A stretch of 64,000 nt of DNA from Hyphomicrobium_A sp965243865 (GTDB lineage: Bacteria; Pseudomonadota; Alphaproteobacteria; Rhizobiales; Hyphomicrobiaceae), in the NCBI RefSeq assembly GCF_965243865.1, contig NZ_OZ251603.1, positions 3,410,001-3,474,000 of the forward strand, written 5' to 3'. Position numbers and translations under genes: made by a program. The notes beneath the pieces are model-generated. The model was given only the letters and a program-made list of their open reading frames with translations, was not told where the DNA came from and did not search any database. Below, in pieces: positions 52,806 to 61,590 of the stretch (position 1 is the stretch's first letter; each line of letters starts with the position of its first letter).

Positions 52806-53393
52806 CTACAGCCACTCCATCCCGGCCCGGCGCAGCACCAGGATGCGATCCTGCGGCACCTCCAGCTCAGGGATGAGCGAGGGCTCGATCCCATAAAGAT
52901 GTCCGCGCAGCACCCGGCTGATGCCGCCGTGCGCGGCGACAACCGCGTCACGCGTCACCCCGCCGAGCCAATCGACAGCCCGCTCCATCAGATCCGCGTA
53001 ACTTTCTCCCCCGCGCGGGCGCCAGCGGAACGTGTCGCGCGAGCGCTCGTCAGCGCCCCGCGCGTCGAAGCTGGCAAGATCGGAGGCGAACACGCCCTGC
53101 CAGTGCCCGTAGTGCAGCTCTTTCAGGCGGTCATCGAGTTCATAGGCGCCCGGAACCAGCCCGAGACTGGCGCGCACGATTTCCATTGTCTCTCGCGCGC
53201 GACCGAGCGGGCTGGCGACGAAGTGCGCATCAGCAACCTTTGGCGACAGGGCGCGAAGCGCTTCGCCGTTGCGCTGGGCTTGCGATCGCCCGACCGCATT
53301 CATTGGGATGTCAGCTTGCCCCTGGTAGCGCGACTGCGCGTTCCAGTCGGTCTCGCCATGGCGGATGAGGTAGATCGTAACGTCGTCCCGCAC
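52806..53393 (-). CDS. Histidine phosphatase family protein
   Basis: 195 residues. Branch-1 histidine phosphatase: catalytic LIRHGETDWN near the N-terminus, ASPLGRARETM, ELHYGHWQG and the second histidine in VVAAHGGISR. It could be a phosphoglycerate-mutase-like phosphatase or an alpha-ribazole phosphatase (CobC of enterics), but no feature decides. It lies 21 bases downstream of fabI in one transcript. Confidence 0.9.
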   Translation of the reverse strand: MRDDVTIYLIRHGETDWNAQSRYQGQADIPMNAVGRSQAQRNGEALRALSPKVADAHFVASPLGRARETMEIVRASLGLVPGAYELDDRLKELHYGHWQGVFASDLASFDARGADERSRDTFRWRPRGGESYADLMERAVDWLGGVTRDAVVAAHGGISRVLRGHLYGIEPSLIPELEVPQDRILVLRRAGMEWL

Positions 53394-53414
53394 GCCAGCT
53401 ACGCTGCGCCGCTA

Positions 53415-54266
53415 TCAGGCGCCCTCGCTCTTGGCGACGGTGATGTCCGGCGCGTCCTCGTTCTTCATACCTTGGACGTGATAGCCGGAATCGACGTGGT
53501 GCACCTCGCCGGTCACGCCGCGCGACAGATCCGACAGCAGGTAAAGGCCTGCCCCGCCGACTTCTTCGATCGTCACCGTCCGGCGCAGCGGTGAGTTGTA
53601 CTCGTTCCACCGCAGGATGTAGCGGAAGTCGGCAATGCCGGAGGCGGCCAGCGTCTTGATCGGACCGGCCGAAATGGCGTTGACGCGGATGCCCTTCTGG
53701 CCGAGGTCGGCCGCCAGATAGCGAACCGAGGCCTCCAGCGCGGCTTTGGCGACGCCCATCACATTATAGTGCGGCATCACCTTTTCGGCGCCGTAATAGC
53801 TGAGCGTCAGGATCGACCCGCCCGGCGGCATCATCTTCTCGGCCCGCGCGGCCAGCGCCGTGAGCGAGTAGCACGAGACCAGCATCGTCTGGGTGAAGTT
53901 CTTCTCGCTCGTGTCGACATAGCGGCCATCGAGCTCGGCTTTGTCGGAGAAGGCGATGCAGTGGACGAGGAAGTCCAGTTGCCCCCAGACCCGCTCGAGC
54001 TCTGAAAAAACAGCGTCCATGGAGCCGGCATCGACGACGTCGCACGGCAGTACGACCTTCGACCCCAGCTCCGCGGCCAGCGGCTCCACGCGCTTTTTCA
54101 GGGCATCACCCTGATATGTGAAGGCAAGCTCGGCGCCCTGTGCCGCCACCGCCTTGGCAATGCCCCAGGCGATCGAGCGGTTGTTCGCTAAGCCCATGAT
54201 AAGGCCGCGCTTGCCAGCCAACAGGTTGCCCTTCGCAACCCCTGCGCTCGGCATCGGCTCCGTCAT
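53415..54266 (-). CDS. fabI: Enoyl-[acyl-carrier-protein] reductase (NADH), FabI
   Basis: 283 residues. FabI-type SDR with the cofactor region GLIMGLANNRSIAWGIAKA, the active-site block SYYGAEKVMPHYNVMGVAKA (Tyr157, Tyr167 and Lys174, the Tyr-x6-Lys pair of the family) and SAGPIKTLAASGI. It catalyses the last step of each fatty-acid elongation cycle and is the triclosan target in other bacteria. Confidence 0.96.
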   Translation of the reverse strand: MTEPMPSAGVAKGNLLAGKRGLIMGLANNRSIAWGIAKAVAAQGAELAFTYQGDALKKRVEPLAAELGSKVVLPCDVVDAGSMDAVFSELERVWGQLDFLVHCIAFSDKAELDGRYVDTSEKNFTQTMLVSCYSLTALAARAEKMMPPGGSILTLSYYGAEKVMPHYNVMGVAKAALEASVRYLAADLGQKGIRVNAISAGPIKTLAASGIADFRYILRWNEYNSPLRRTVTIEEVGGAGLYLLSDLSRGVTGEVHHVDSGYHVQGMKNEDAPDITVAKSEGA

Positions 54267-54370
54267 GGGTTCTCTCTCTATTTCCTGGTTAGCCCTGTGC
54301 GTTCGGCGCGCATCCTACACAAATGCCCTGTTGGGTCCAGATGGGCGCTTTTTCGCAGGGGGGAATGGGA

Positions 54371-54397
54371 AAAGGCCGGCCCTCAGGGCCGGCCTTT
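54371..54397 (-). terminator. Terminator of the surface-antigen-like gene
   Basis: Perfect 12-bp stem AAAGGCCGGCCC (54371-54382) and GGGCCGGCCTTT (54386-54397) with a 3-base loop, followed on the minus strand by T-rich TTTTCCC. It lies 34 bases downstream of the stop at 54431 and upstream of fabI. Confidence 0.75.
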
Positions 54398-54430
54398 CCA
54401 AACGGCTGACGGGGTCTGGGGGAAACCCGA

Positions 54431-54898
54431 TCAGCCTTCCAATTGCCAGCGACCGCTGGGGAGACGGCAGGCAATGCCTTCCTGGCGCTTGGTATTTTTA
54501 CCCGTGGTCATCATCACGACGAGGTGGCGGCAGACCTTCCCGTCGCCATCTTTGAACGATCCGGTCGGCTGGATCAGGCCGGAAAGCTTTCCGTGCCAGC
54601 GCCGCCAGACGTAAGTCTTGCCGTCGCCTACTTCCGAAAGGGCGTACTGGATGCGCTCCAGCGCGGCGATCTCGTCCTTCTCGTCGAGGCGGTAAGGACC
54701 GACAGGAATATTGACGGTGGACCCAGGGAGCACGGTCACTCCGGGCATCGACGGGGTCGGATCGGGCTCAGTCGAAATCGAGGTTTCCCATTGCTCGCCG
54801 CCGAAGGCTGCAGTCGAGCCGAGAAGTACGTGACCGACAAGTACAAGACCGGTGGTGACAACCGTGGCAAGCGTAACTAGAGAGGGATGCGAACTCAT
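54431..54898 (-). CDS. Exported protein with C-terminal 17-kDa surface-antigen-like domain
   Basis: 155 residues. N-terminal signal or anchor segment (about 7-34), a Pro/Thr-rich stretch, then a domain ending CRHLVVMMTTG...GIACRLPSGRWQLEG, which matches the RT0821/Lpp0805 (rickettsial 17-kDa antigen-like) C-terminal pattern with two conserved cysteines that probably form a disulfide. No lipobox is seen. Outer-membrane or periplasmic location is inferred; function unknown. Confidence 0.7.
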   Translation of the reverse strand: MSSHPSLVTLATVVTTGLVLVGHVLLGSTAAFGGEQWETSISTEPDPTPSMPGVTVLPGSTVNIPVGPYRLDEKDEIAALERIQYALSEVGDGKTYVWRRWHGKLSGLIQPTGSFKDGDGKVCRHLVVMMTTGKNTKRQEGIACRLPSGRWQLEG

Positions 54899-55029
54899 GA
54901 CGCTTCACTCGATGCTGACGACGCTACATTCCGCAACTTGCGGGGCGACCTTCGGTAAGTATGAGCTGGTTTGGTTAAGGCGGACTAAACCGCTGTCCCG
55001 CGCGTCATGGGCCTTGAGCGAGGTATGAC

Positions 55030-55689
55030 TTGAGCCAGCATCAACCAGATCCTGATAGCGAAGGCGTCGTTGCGCCCGGCGATTTTGCCGGCGCTGCCGA
55101 GCCGTTCGAACTCTTCGCTGACTGGCTCTCCGAGGCAGAGCGTCACGAGCCGAACGACCCCAACGCCATGGCGTTGGCGACCGTCGATCAGAGCGGCCAT
55201 CCCAACGTGCGCATGGTGCTGTTGAAGGGCGTCGATCCCGACGGCTTCCCAGATCGCGGCTTCGTGTTTTTCACCAACTATGAAGGCACCAAAGGCCGCG
55301 AGCTGCTCGCCCATCCCTATGCCGCGCTCGACTTCCACTGGAAAAGTCTGCGCCGGCAGGTCCGCGTGCGCGGGCCTGTGACGCCGACTAGCGGGGAAGA
55401 GGCCGACGCCTATTTCGCAACGCGCGCCCGCTCATCGCAAATCGGCGCATGGGCCTCGCAGCAGTCTCGCCCGCTGGAAAGCCGCTTCGCGCTGGAAAAG
55501 GCGGTGGCCGGTTACGCCGCGAAGTATCTCGTCGGCGCCGTGCCGCGCCCCCCCTACTGGTCCGGCTTCCGCGTCACGCCGCTCGAGATCGAGTTTTGGC
55601 ACAGCCGGCTGTCGCGCCTCCACGAGCGCATCGTATTCCGCCGCGAGAAGGCCCATTCGGATTGGACCCGAACGCGCCTATATCCTTGA
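55030..55689 (+). CDS. pdxH: Pyridoxamine 5'-phosphate oxidase
   Basis: 219 residues from TTG 55030, preceded by AGCGAGG. FMN-binding split barrel: MALATVDQSGHPNVRMVLLK, GFVFFTNYEGTKGREL, and the C-terminal signature EFWHSRLSRLHERIVFRRE. It oxidises pyridoxamine or pyridoxine 5'-phosphate to pyridoxal 5'-phosphate. Several PLP enzymes (CobC, the MocR regulator) are in the window, but there is no linkage beyond that. Confidence 0.96.
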   Translation: MSQHQPDPDSEGVVAPGDFAGAAEPFELFADWLSEAERHEPNDPNAMALATVDQSGHPNVRMVLLKGVDPDGFPDRGFVFFTNYEGTKGRELLAHPYAALDFHWKSLRRQVRVRGPVTPTSGEEADAYFATRARSSQIGAWASQQSRPLESRFALEKAVAGYAAKYLVGAVPRPPYWSGFRVTPLEIEFWHSRLSRLHERIVFRREKAHSDWTRTRLYP

Positions 55690-55777
55690 AGTCTTAAGCC
55701 AGCGAGGCGCCGCCGCTTGACCTCGCTTCTAAGCTCCGGCCAGACCGGGCCGCGTTGCTCTGCGAAAGGTGCTCGCC

Positions 55778-56536
55778 ATGCCGACGAGCGGCAAACAGAA
55801 ACGAAAGACTCTCGTGCTGACCGGCGCGTCGCGCGGCATCGGCCACGCGACCGTGAAGCGCTTTGCTGCCTCCGGCTGGCGCGTCATCAGCTGCTCGCGT
55901 TATCCCTTCCCCGAGGAATGCCCCTGGGAAATGGGACGCGATGATCACATGCAGGTCGATCTCGCTGACCCAGCCGACATCGAACGCGCCATCGCCGAAC
56001 TGAAGCGGCGTCTCGAACCCGAAGGCTCGATGCTGCACGCGCTCGTCAACAACGCCGGCATCAGTCCCAAGGCCAAAGGCGGCGCGCGACTGAACGCCAT
56101 CGACACCGATGCCGAGACATGGCGCAACGTATTTCAGGTGAACTTTTTCGCGCCGATCATGCTGGCACGGGGACTATTCGACGAGTTGGAGCGCGCCCAG
56201 GGAGCTGTCGTCAACGTCACATCGATCGCCGGCAGTCGCGTGCATCCGTTCGCGGGCTCGGCCTATGCCACCTCGAAGGCGGCGCTCACTGCTCTGACGC
56301 GCGAGATGGCTGCCGACTTCGGCCCGCGCGGCGTACGCGTCAATTCCATCTCGCCGGGCGAAATCGAGACGTCGATCCTCTCTCCCGGCACCGGCAAGAT
56401 CGTTGACGAGCAGATTCCGATGCACCGGCTTGGGGCGCCAGATGAGGTCGCCCGCTCGATTTATTTTCTCTGCAGCGAGCAGTCGAGCTACATCCACGGC
56501 GCCGAGCTTCAGATCAACGGCGGCCAGCACGTCTGA
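55778..56536 (+). CDS. SDR-family NAD(P)-dependent oxidoreductase
   Basis: 252 residues from ATG 55778, nine bases after GAAAGG. Rossmann loop TGASRGIGHA, NNAG, catalytic Ser in NVTSIAGS and Tyr-x-x-x-Lys in SAYATSKAAL. The family is too broad to name a substrate. It starts 88 bases after pdxH on the same strand and may be in its transcript. Confidence 0.9.
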   Translation: MPTSGKQKRKTLVLTGASRGIGHATVKRFAASGWRVISCSRYPFPEECPWEMGRDDHMQVDLADPADIERAIAELKRRLEPEGSMLHALVNNAGISPKAKGGARLNAIDTDAETWRNVFQVNFFAPIMLARGLFDELERAQGAVVNVTSIAGSRVHPFAGSAYATSKAALTALTREMAADFGPRGVRVNSISPGEIETSILSPGTGKIVDEQIPMHRLGAPDEVARSIYFLCSEQSSYIHGAELQINGGQHV

Positions 56537-56734
56537 CCTGCCCGTCCAGGGGGCGCCGGGCCGAAATCAGGCGGCCGCCACGGTCCGCTGTTTTTCGCCT
56601 GATTCTCGGCTATCCTCTGGTCTTGAGACCTAGGTCGCCGCGGCGAGGGGTGCTATTCGGGGGCACTGTCCGAGTCGAGCACCCGTAATGGACACCGATT
56701 TTTCCCGGCAGAGCAACGCAAGGCCACGCCGAGC

Positions 56735-57601
56735 ATGAGGCCCCCGCCACCGCTAGGACCGTCGTTCTTTGCTCGCTGGACGAGCCGCATCGCCGTGTTT
56801 TCAGCGGTGCTGCTGGCCACCGCCGCGTTTCTGCACCGCATTTTCGGCCTTCCGACGCCGATTGCCGAGAACCTGGCCGCAGTGGCGTTCCTGGGCGCTG
56901 GCGTATCGCTGCTCATGTCCATCGCAGCAACCGTCGGCATCTGGCGGACCGGCCGGCCGGGAACGGCCCGGATCGTTTTCGCTGTGCTCGTCAGTCTGGC
57001 GCTGATGCTCTGGCCGCTCGTGTTCCTGCCCCAATACGAGGGGCTTCCGAACATCAACGACGTGACCACCGACACCGTCAATCCGCCGCCGTTCGAAGAG
57101 ATCGCCAAGCTGCGCCAACCCGGCTCCAACGCTGTCGCCTACCCGGGCACCAAGTTTGCGCGCAAGCAGCTCGCCGCTTACCCGGACATCAAACCCATCG
57201 AGATCGACCGCCCGGCCGATGAAGTCTTCGGCCTCGCTGGCGAGGCCGTGAAGCGCCTCAAGATGGACGTCGTGCATCAGGAGGTGCCCGATCTTGACGC
57301 TGGGCGGCCTGGCATCATCGAGATCGCCGATCGCACCCTCATCCTCGGTCTGCAGGATGACGTCGCCATCCGCGTTTCCGGCAACGAGCAGCACGCAAGG
57401 TTGGATGTCCGCTCGGCTTCGCGCTACGGCGGGCACGATCTCGGGCGCAATGCCGAGCGCGTACGCGAGATCCTCAAAGAGATCGTCACGGTGATGGAAT
57501 CGACCGTTCCCGCCGCCAGGGCCGAACGCGCCGACGAATCTAAGGAAGCTAAAGAGGAACGGCCTCGCAGTCGGCGTTCGAAGAATCGGCGCAGGAGATA
57601 A
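56735..57601 (+). CDS. DUF1499 family membrane protein
   Basis: 288 residues. Three helices in the first 110 residues, then a soluble DUF1499 domain (about 115-255: YPDIKPIEIDRPADEVFGLA, IRVSGNEQHARLDVRSASRY, GHDLGRNAERVREIL) and a very basic Arg/Lys/Ser tail. Members are common in Rhizobiales without assigned function. The last 53 bases overlap the end of the converging MBL-fold gene. Confidence 0.85.
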   Translation: MRPPPPLGPSFFARWTSRIAVFSAVLLATAAFLHRIFGLPTPIAENLAAVAFLGAGVSLLMSIAATVGIWRTGRPGTARIVFAVLVSLALMLWPLVFLPQYEGLPNINDVTTDTVNPPPFEEIAKLRQPGSNAVAYPGTKFARKQLAAYPDIKPIEIDRPADEVFGLAGEAVKRLKMDVVHQEVPDLDAGRPGIIEIADRTLILGLQDDVAIRVSGNEQHARLDVRSASRYGGHDLGRNAERVREILKEIVTVMESTVPAARAERADESKEAKEERPRSRRSKNRRRR

Positions 57602-58451
57602 GCCCGCGCTCGGCGAGGTGATCGATATGCGCGCGCAGCGACATCATCGCCGCCCCGGCGACGGCCTTGTCCAGATCGCGATAGATCACCGGCAATAGAG
57701 TGCGCACTGTGTTGGTGCCGCTGCGCACCGCATCGAGGATTGCCTGCTCGCGCCACTTGCGATGCAGCAGATATGCCTTCACGATGCGTCGCGGCTCAAT
57801 AACCGCGCCGCCGTGCCCCGGCAGAAATTGCGCGGCGTCCTGCTTCAGCAGCAATTCCAGCGAGCGCATGTAGTCCGACATGCGACCCTCGGGCGGCGCC
57901 ACCACCGACGTATTCCAGGCCATCACGTGATCACCCGAGAAAACGATGCCGTCGCTGTCGAGCACCAGGCATAGGTGATCGGGCGCGTGCCCCGGCGTAT
58001 GCAGCGCCTCGAGCTTCCAATCCTCGCCCACGATCAAGTCGCCATGCGCGACGTGCACATCCGCGATGAACTCGTGTCCGACGAACTCCGCCTCTGGATC
58101 GCCGCCGCCTCCGTGCGTCACTTCCGATCGGCGATAGGCGTATGTGCTCGCGCCTGCGGCAGCCTTCAGTGCAGCGATGCCGTCAGTGTGGTCGCGATGG
58201 GCATGCGTCGAGATGATGTGTGTGATGGGGCGACCGGCGGCGGCAGCGAGAATGGCTCCGCGATGTGCCGCGTTGTCTGGTCCCGGATCGATCACCGCGA
58301 CGCTGCGGTTCCCGACGAGGTAGGTGTTCGTGCCCTTGAACGTCAGCGGCCCCGCATTGGGCGCAACCAGGCGCAACACCCCGTCAGCCATCCGATCGGG
58401 CGTGCCATACGCGAACTGCATGTCCGTGTTGAATTTCAGGCTATCGCTCAC
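57549..58451 (-). CDS. MBL-fold metallo-hydrolase (LACTB2-like)
   Basis: 300 residues from a GTG start. Metallo-beta-lactamase fold with the zinc motif STHAHRDHTDG, further ligands in HTPGHAPDHLCL and FSGDHVMAW, and a C-terminal winged-helix domain (about 215-290) as in the LACTB2/CPSF-like hydrolases. Likely a hydrolase of thioesters, nucleic acids or glutathione-type esters. Its 3' end overlaps the DUF1499 gene by 53 bases, tail to tail. Confidence 0.9.
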   Translation of the reverse strand: MSDSLKFNTDMQFAYGTPDRMADGVLRLVAPNAGPLTFKGTNTYLVGNRSVAVIDPGPDNAAHRGAILAAAAGRPITHIISTHAHRDHTDGIAALKAAAGASTYAYRRSEVTHGGGGDPEAEFVGHEFIADVHVAHGDLIVGEDWKLEALHTPGHAPDHLCLVLDSDGIVFSGDHVMAWNTSVVAPPEGRMSDYMRSLELLLKQDAAQFLPGHGGAVIEPRRIVKAYLLHRKWREQAILDAVRSGTNTVRTLLPVIYRDLDKAVAGAAMMSLRAHIDHLAERGLISCADSSNADCEAVPL

Positions 58452-58620
58452 ATTGAAGGTTCATCGGCGTGGCAGCCGTAACGCCTCGGCCCTTTGCGGC
58501 CTCGCTAGCCGACATGCTTAGGCACTGCTGGGGTCGATATCAATGGCGCCAATTGCCGGGCGCTCTCTCCCCATCACATGGTTACCCGGGGTCTCCCGGA
58601 GCAGCTCGACCGCTTTGCAT

Positions 58621-58646
58621 GGAACAGCGTGGGCTACGTCGGTGTT
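58621..58646 (+). promoter_or_regulatory. EcfG-type promoter before the 36-residue gene
   Basis: GGAAC at 58621-58625, 17 bases, tGTT at 58643-58646; the small gene starts 31 bases downstream. The rest of the 58452-58620 region has no supported gene. Confidence 0.6.
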
Positions 58647-58677
58647 TTCTCCTGCACACGAACAAGGAGGACCCGCC

Positions 58678-58788
58678 ATGTCGATGTTGCTGATGCCCCA
58701 TCTTTACGCGCGGATGATGATGTCGAGCCTTGCGATGTGGGCCGATCTGTTCGCTCTGCCCCAGGAAGAGTGCGATGCCGAAGCGTGA
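58678..58788 (+). CDS. Small Met-rich protein (36 residues), probable stress-regulon member
   Basis: ATG 58678 to TGA 58786-58788, with a very good ribosome site AAGGAGG (58664-58670). The product starts MSMLLMPHLYARMMMSSLAM and ends in an acidic tail: a short amphipathic or membrane-associating helix with seven Met. An EcfG-type promoter lies just upstream. It overlaps the next small gene by 14 bases in another frame. Confidence 0.65.
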   Translation: MSMLLMPHLYARMMMSSLAMWADLFALPQEECDAEA

Positions 58789-58996
58789 AGCCCCGGTCCG
58801 ACCACCGCCCCAACCCACGCGTAAGAGTTGGTTGCCGGGTCAGAAGGGCCAAGGCGCAGAAGGGTTGAGCAAGGGCTATGGCGGCAGCGCCGGCAAGGGG
58901 ACCGGAAAGTCCGGTCCCGATGATCTGAAGCCACTGCGACCACGCCGCCGACGCAGCGACGCGGATCGGTCCAACGAGAAAGACCAGGCCCGCTAG
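58775..58996 (+). CDS. Small disordered basic protein (73 residues)
   Basis: ATG 58775 with AGGAAG six bases before it, TAG at 58994-58996. Rich in Gly, Pro, Lys and Arg (PTRKSWLPGQKGQG, GYGGSAGKGTGKSG, RPRRRRS), probably unstructured and possibly nucleic-acid-binding. It overlaps the 36-residue gene by 14 bases and ends six bases from the converging methyltransferase, so the pair is a compact unit under the stress-type promoter. Confidence 0.6.
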   Translation: MPKREAPVRPPPQPTRKSWLPGQKGQGAEGLSKGYGGSAGKGTGKSGPDDLKPLRPRRRRSDADRSNEKDQAR

Positions 58997-59002
58997 CCGA
59001 GA

Positions 59003-59800
59003 CTACTTGCAGCGCCTCACCACCACCGTGCCGGAAATGTCAGGCATCGGGATGACCGACTCCGGCTTGTCGGCAAAGAACTCGTCGATGGCCTGCTCGG
59101 CACCCGGCCAGTAGAGGCTCGAGTAATCGTGGATGATGAGGAACCCGCCGGGTGCCATCCGCGGATAGAAGTATTCAAGGCCGGCTTTGATCGGCGCATA
59201 GAGATCGCAGTCGATATGGACGAGTGCATATCTCCCATCGTCGGGTAGCTGGTCTGCCGTATCGGGGAACTTGCCGCGAACGTACGAAACCGGGCCATCG
59301 CCAACAAAGCTCCGGACGGCGTCGAAGTCAGTGTCTTGGAATTGCATCTGCTGAGTTTGGTCCGGACCGGCCAGATCCTCTTCGGCAAACCCGGAAAACG
59401 TGTCGAGCAGATACAGATGGCGCTTCGTGCGGCGCGCAAAGCGCGCTAGAACGACTGCCGTGTGCCCTTTGTAGACACCAAGCTCGGCCAAGTCGCCAGC
59501 TATGGACTCGTGCTCGATCTGATCGAACGCGAGGCACAACGCATATAGGCGCGACAGGTCCTGCTTGTTGTTCTCAGAATCCCTGATGAACAACTCAACT
59601 TCAGCGGGCAGATCGATGGCGCCACCACGTTCGCGATATCGCGCAAGGTTGACGCCATAGCGCTGGGGGATCTCCGAGCGCGGGTATTTCTCAATGACGT
59701 GACGCTTAACAAGATCGTCGACGTCGACGCCGCTTCGCTTCAGGAGAGTGTTCACGGTTGCCACGCTGTCCAATCCTTCTTCAAGATTGCGCTGATCCAA
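59003..59800 (-). CDS. TylF/MycF-family O-methyltransferase
   Basis: 265 residues; the ORF start is a TTG at 59800 without a clear ribosome site, so the true start is uncertain. SAM-binding and metal motifs of the macrocin O-methyltransferase family: GDLAELGVYKGHTAVVLA, LLDTFSGF, ALVHIDCDLYAPIKAGLEYF and GGFLIIHDY. These enzymes methylate sugar hydroxyls on glycolipids, polysaccharides or antibiotics. It follows the GT9-like gene on the same strand after 53 bases; together they suggest modification of a surface glycan. Confidence 0.88.
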   Translation of the reverse strand: MDQRNLEEGLDSVATVNTLLKRSGVDVDDLVKRHVIEKYPRSEIPQRYGVNLARYRERGGAIDLPAEVELFIRDSENNKQDLSRLYALCLAFDQIEHESIAGDLAELGVYKGHTAVVLARFARRTKRHLYLLDTFSGFAEEDLAGPDQTQQMQFQDTDFDAVRSFVGDGPVSYVRGKFPDTADQLPDDGRYALVHIDCDLYAPIKAGLEYFYPRMAPGGFLIIHDYSSLYWPGAEQAIDEFFADKPESVIPMPDISGTVVVRRCK

Positions 59801-59853
59801 CCGAAATCGTTCGGGCTAAGGACTGCCGCATTGGGCGTCCCGGCCGGGCCTAC

Positions 59854-61077
59854 TTACGCCATTGACGTCTGCGGAGCCCTGACGGCCCGCTCGATCGTCG
59901 GAGCGATCAGCTTGCAAACGGTGTCCGGCGATGTCTCGCGCGTGCAGACAGGAATATCATCTCCGCGCGGGCAGCGCGTCATCCAGTCGTCCGTTATCCA
60001 GTAGCAATTTCCGCACATGGCTGGGCGAATGTTGATATTCTCGTCGTACCCGAAGTACGCGAGGTTCGTGGGGCCAAACACAACGCAGCAGGGCGTGCCG
60101 AGAGTTGTCGCCAGATGGACGAGGCCACCCTCGTTGTCGATGTGGAAGCGTGATGCCGCCAGCACTGAAGTCAATTCCGCCAGGGATGTCTTGTCGACAA
60201 GCAGTTTGTCTGTGCCGGCAATCAGTTGCCCTGCGCCTTTCCCCACCTGCACTACATACAGATCGGGAATGAGCCGCTTAAGGTTGGCCACCAAGCCATC
60301 GTAGTGCGGGTACGACTTAGTCGAGCGTGGATTTCCTTCATCAAGGCTGTGGAACTCTCGATCATAGCCATCAGCGATCGTGATGTACGGGCGATCGGCC
60401 AAGCCGAAGCGCCGCAATACATCGTCCTTGAGTGGAAGATCGAGGCTATGGCCTCCATACTCAATGCCTGAAAGGGCATGACAAAAGTTGTGGCGCTTGT
60501 ACCCCTTGGCCACAGAGGTCTGGGCCAGCAAGTTATCCAAGTGCGGATGATTGCTGACCATGTTCGCGAAGTTTTTGATGGGGTGAGTGAAAGCCTCGAT
60601 CGCTCGGCCGATAGTGCGCAAATTCGCGACCAGTTCGCGCTGCCGGGCATCCGCGGCGAAGAGCGGTGAGAGGCTCCGCATCCAAACGAAATCGGTGACG
60701 TCGAACACGGCCAGGTATTGGCGGCGGCTCCGAGCGAAGTCCTCATGCGGCAAGCAATCGCGACACCCCTCGATCCCATCGAAGGCGAATTCGGTTGCGC
60801 CTGGCTTGGCTCCATAGGTATCGAAAGTTAGCGGGCCACAGTGCTCGATGAGATCGCGCACGAAGCGTGCAGCCACGATTTTGTCACCGAGCCCGCCACT
60901 GAGGAGAAACGCGCAATCCGCAGTTTCCCCACGTTCCGCTTCCCGCCAGCGAAGCCAATGCCGGGATAGGGTATTCGCTAATTCTAGGGGACGCGTCGAA
61001 TAATAGGGGAGGCGCCGGACGCCTCCGACAACATAATCCAAAATGGTCAAGGCAATCTCCGGGACGGCAACCCCCAT
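59854..61077 (-). CDS. Glycosyltransferase family 9-like (heptosyltransferase-like) protein
   Basis: 407 residues from ATG 61077. GT-B type layout: an N-terminal GGLGDKIVAARFVRDL region and C-terminal FHIDNEGGLVHLATTLGTPC, VVFGPTNLAYFGY, typical of ADP-heptose:LPS heptosyltransferase relatives. A late cysteine set (MCGNCYW, TRCPRGDD, VCTRE) is reminiscent of the region after the GT9 active site in some family members. Target probably lipopolysaccharide or a capsule; acceptor unknown. Probably co-transcribed with the methyltransferase. Confidence 0.8.
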   Translation of the reverse strand: MGVAVPEIALTILDYVVGGVRRLPYYSTRPLELANTLSRHWLRWREAERGETADCAFLLSGGLGDKIVAARFVRDLIEHCGPLTFDTYGAKPGATEFAFDGIEGCRDCLPHEDFARSRRQYLAVFDVTDFVWMRSLSPLFAADARQRELVANLRTIGRAIEAFTHPIKNFANMVSNHPHLDNLLAQTSVAKGYKRHNFCHALSGIEYGGHSLDLPLKDDVLRRFGLADRPYITIADGYDREFHSLDEGNPRSTKSYPHYDGLVANLKRLIPDLYVVQVGKGAGQLIAGTDKLLVDKTSLAELTSVLAASRFHIDNEGGLVHLATTLGTPCCVVFGPTNLAYFGYDENINIRPAMCGNCYWITDDWMTRCPRGDDIPVCTRETSPDTVCKLIAPTIERAVRAPQTSMA

Positions 61078-61208
61078 ATATTAACGTCGATCAGTTCGCG
61101 CGGTAAGCTTCTACCCAGCGTTTTCGTGGGGGCGCGTCGAATTGGTCCGGACCTGTGGAGCAGACGCCACGCCGGATGCAGCCAAGTCGGAACAAGCCGA
61201 TAAAGTGA

Positions 61209-61285
61209 TGGTCGGAGCGGGGAGATTCGAACTCCCGACCCCTTGCTCCCGAAGCAAGTGCGCTACCAGGCTGCGCTACGCTCCG
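61209..61285 (-). tRNA. tRNA-Pro (anticodon CGG)
   Basis: 77 bases including encoded CCA (61211-61209). Acceptor arms CGGAGCG (61285-61279) and CGCTCCG (61219-61213) pair; anticodon stem CTTGC/GCAAG encloses loop TTCGGGA with CGG; T arm has GTTCGAATC. A complete cloverleaf. Confidence 0.97.
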
Positions 61286-61297
61286 CCCGACACATCA

Positions 61298-61338
61298 GTC
61301 CTTTAGAAGGACAAAGCCGGCTTCATTGCGAAGCCGGC
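61298..61338. other. Two tandem hairpins upstream of tRNA-Pro
   Basis: GTCCTT/AAGGAC with a 3-base loop (61298-61312) and GCCGGCTTC/GAAGCCGGC with a 5-base loop (61316-61338), just upstream of the tRNA on its strand. They may end transcription from the gene further upstream or protect an RNA end. The remaining region up to 61590 holds no gene I can support. Confidence 0.5.
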
Positions 61339-61590
61339 GAGGGGCGCTTTATAGCGGCCACCCGGCCGCCCCGCAAGCCAAGCTCTACCGATTTCTCGTT
61401 GCCCCCAGTTGCCGCACGGAGCCGCTGCAACCCTTGCCCTTTCTTTACGCGTCTTTGGAAGGATTTGCGCCGGGGCTGTTGCATTCTTCCCGGCCGGCGC
61501 CGATCCCCAGCAAGCCCCAGGGCCTGGCAGCTGCGCCCAAGTCCTCTGCAACACTAAGCGTGGGGCATTTTCCCCTTCGAGGATCGACTG

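Noticed and set aside
52470..53594. Frame of 374 residues opposite fabI and the histidine phosphatase
   Set aside because: Shadow of two genes with clear motifs; no domain of its own.
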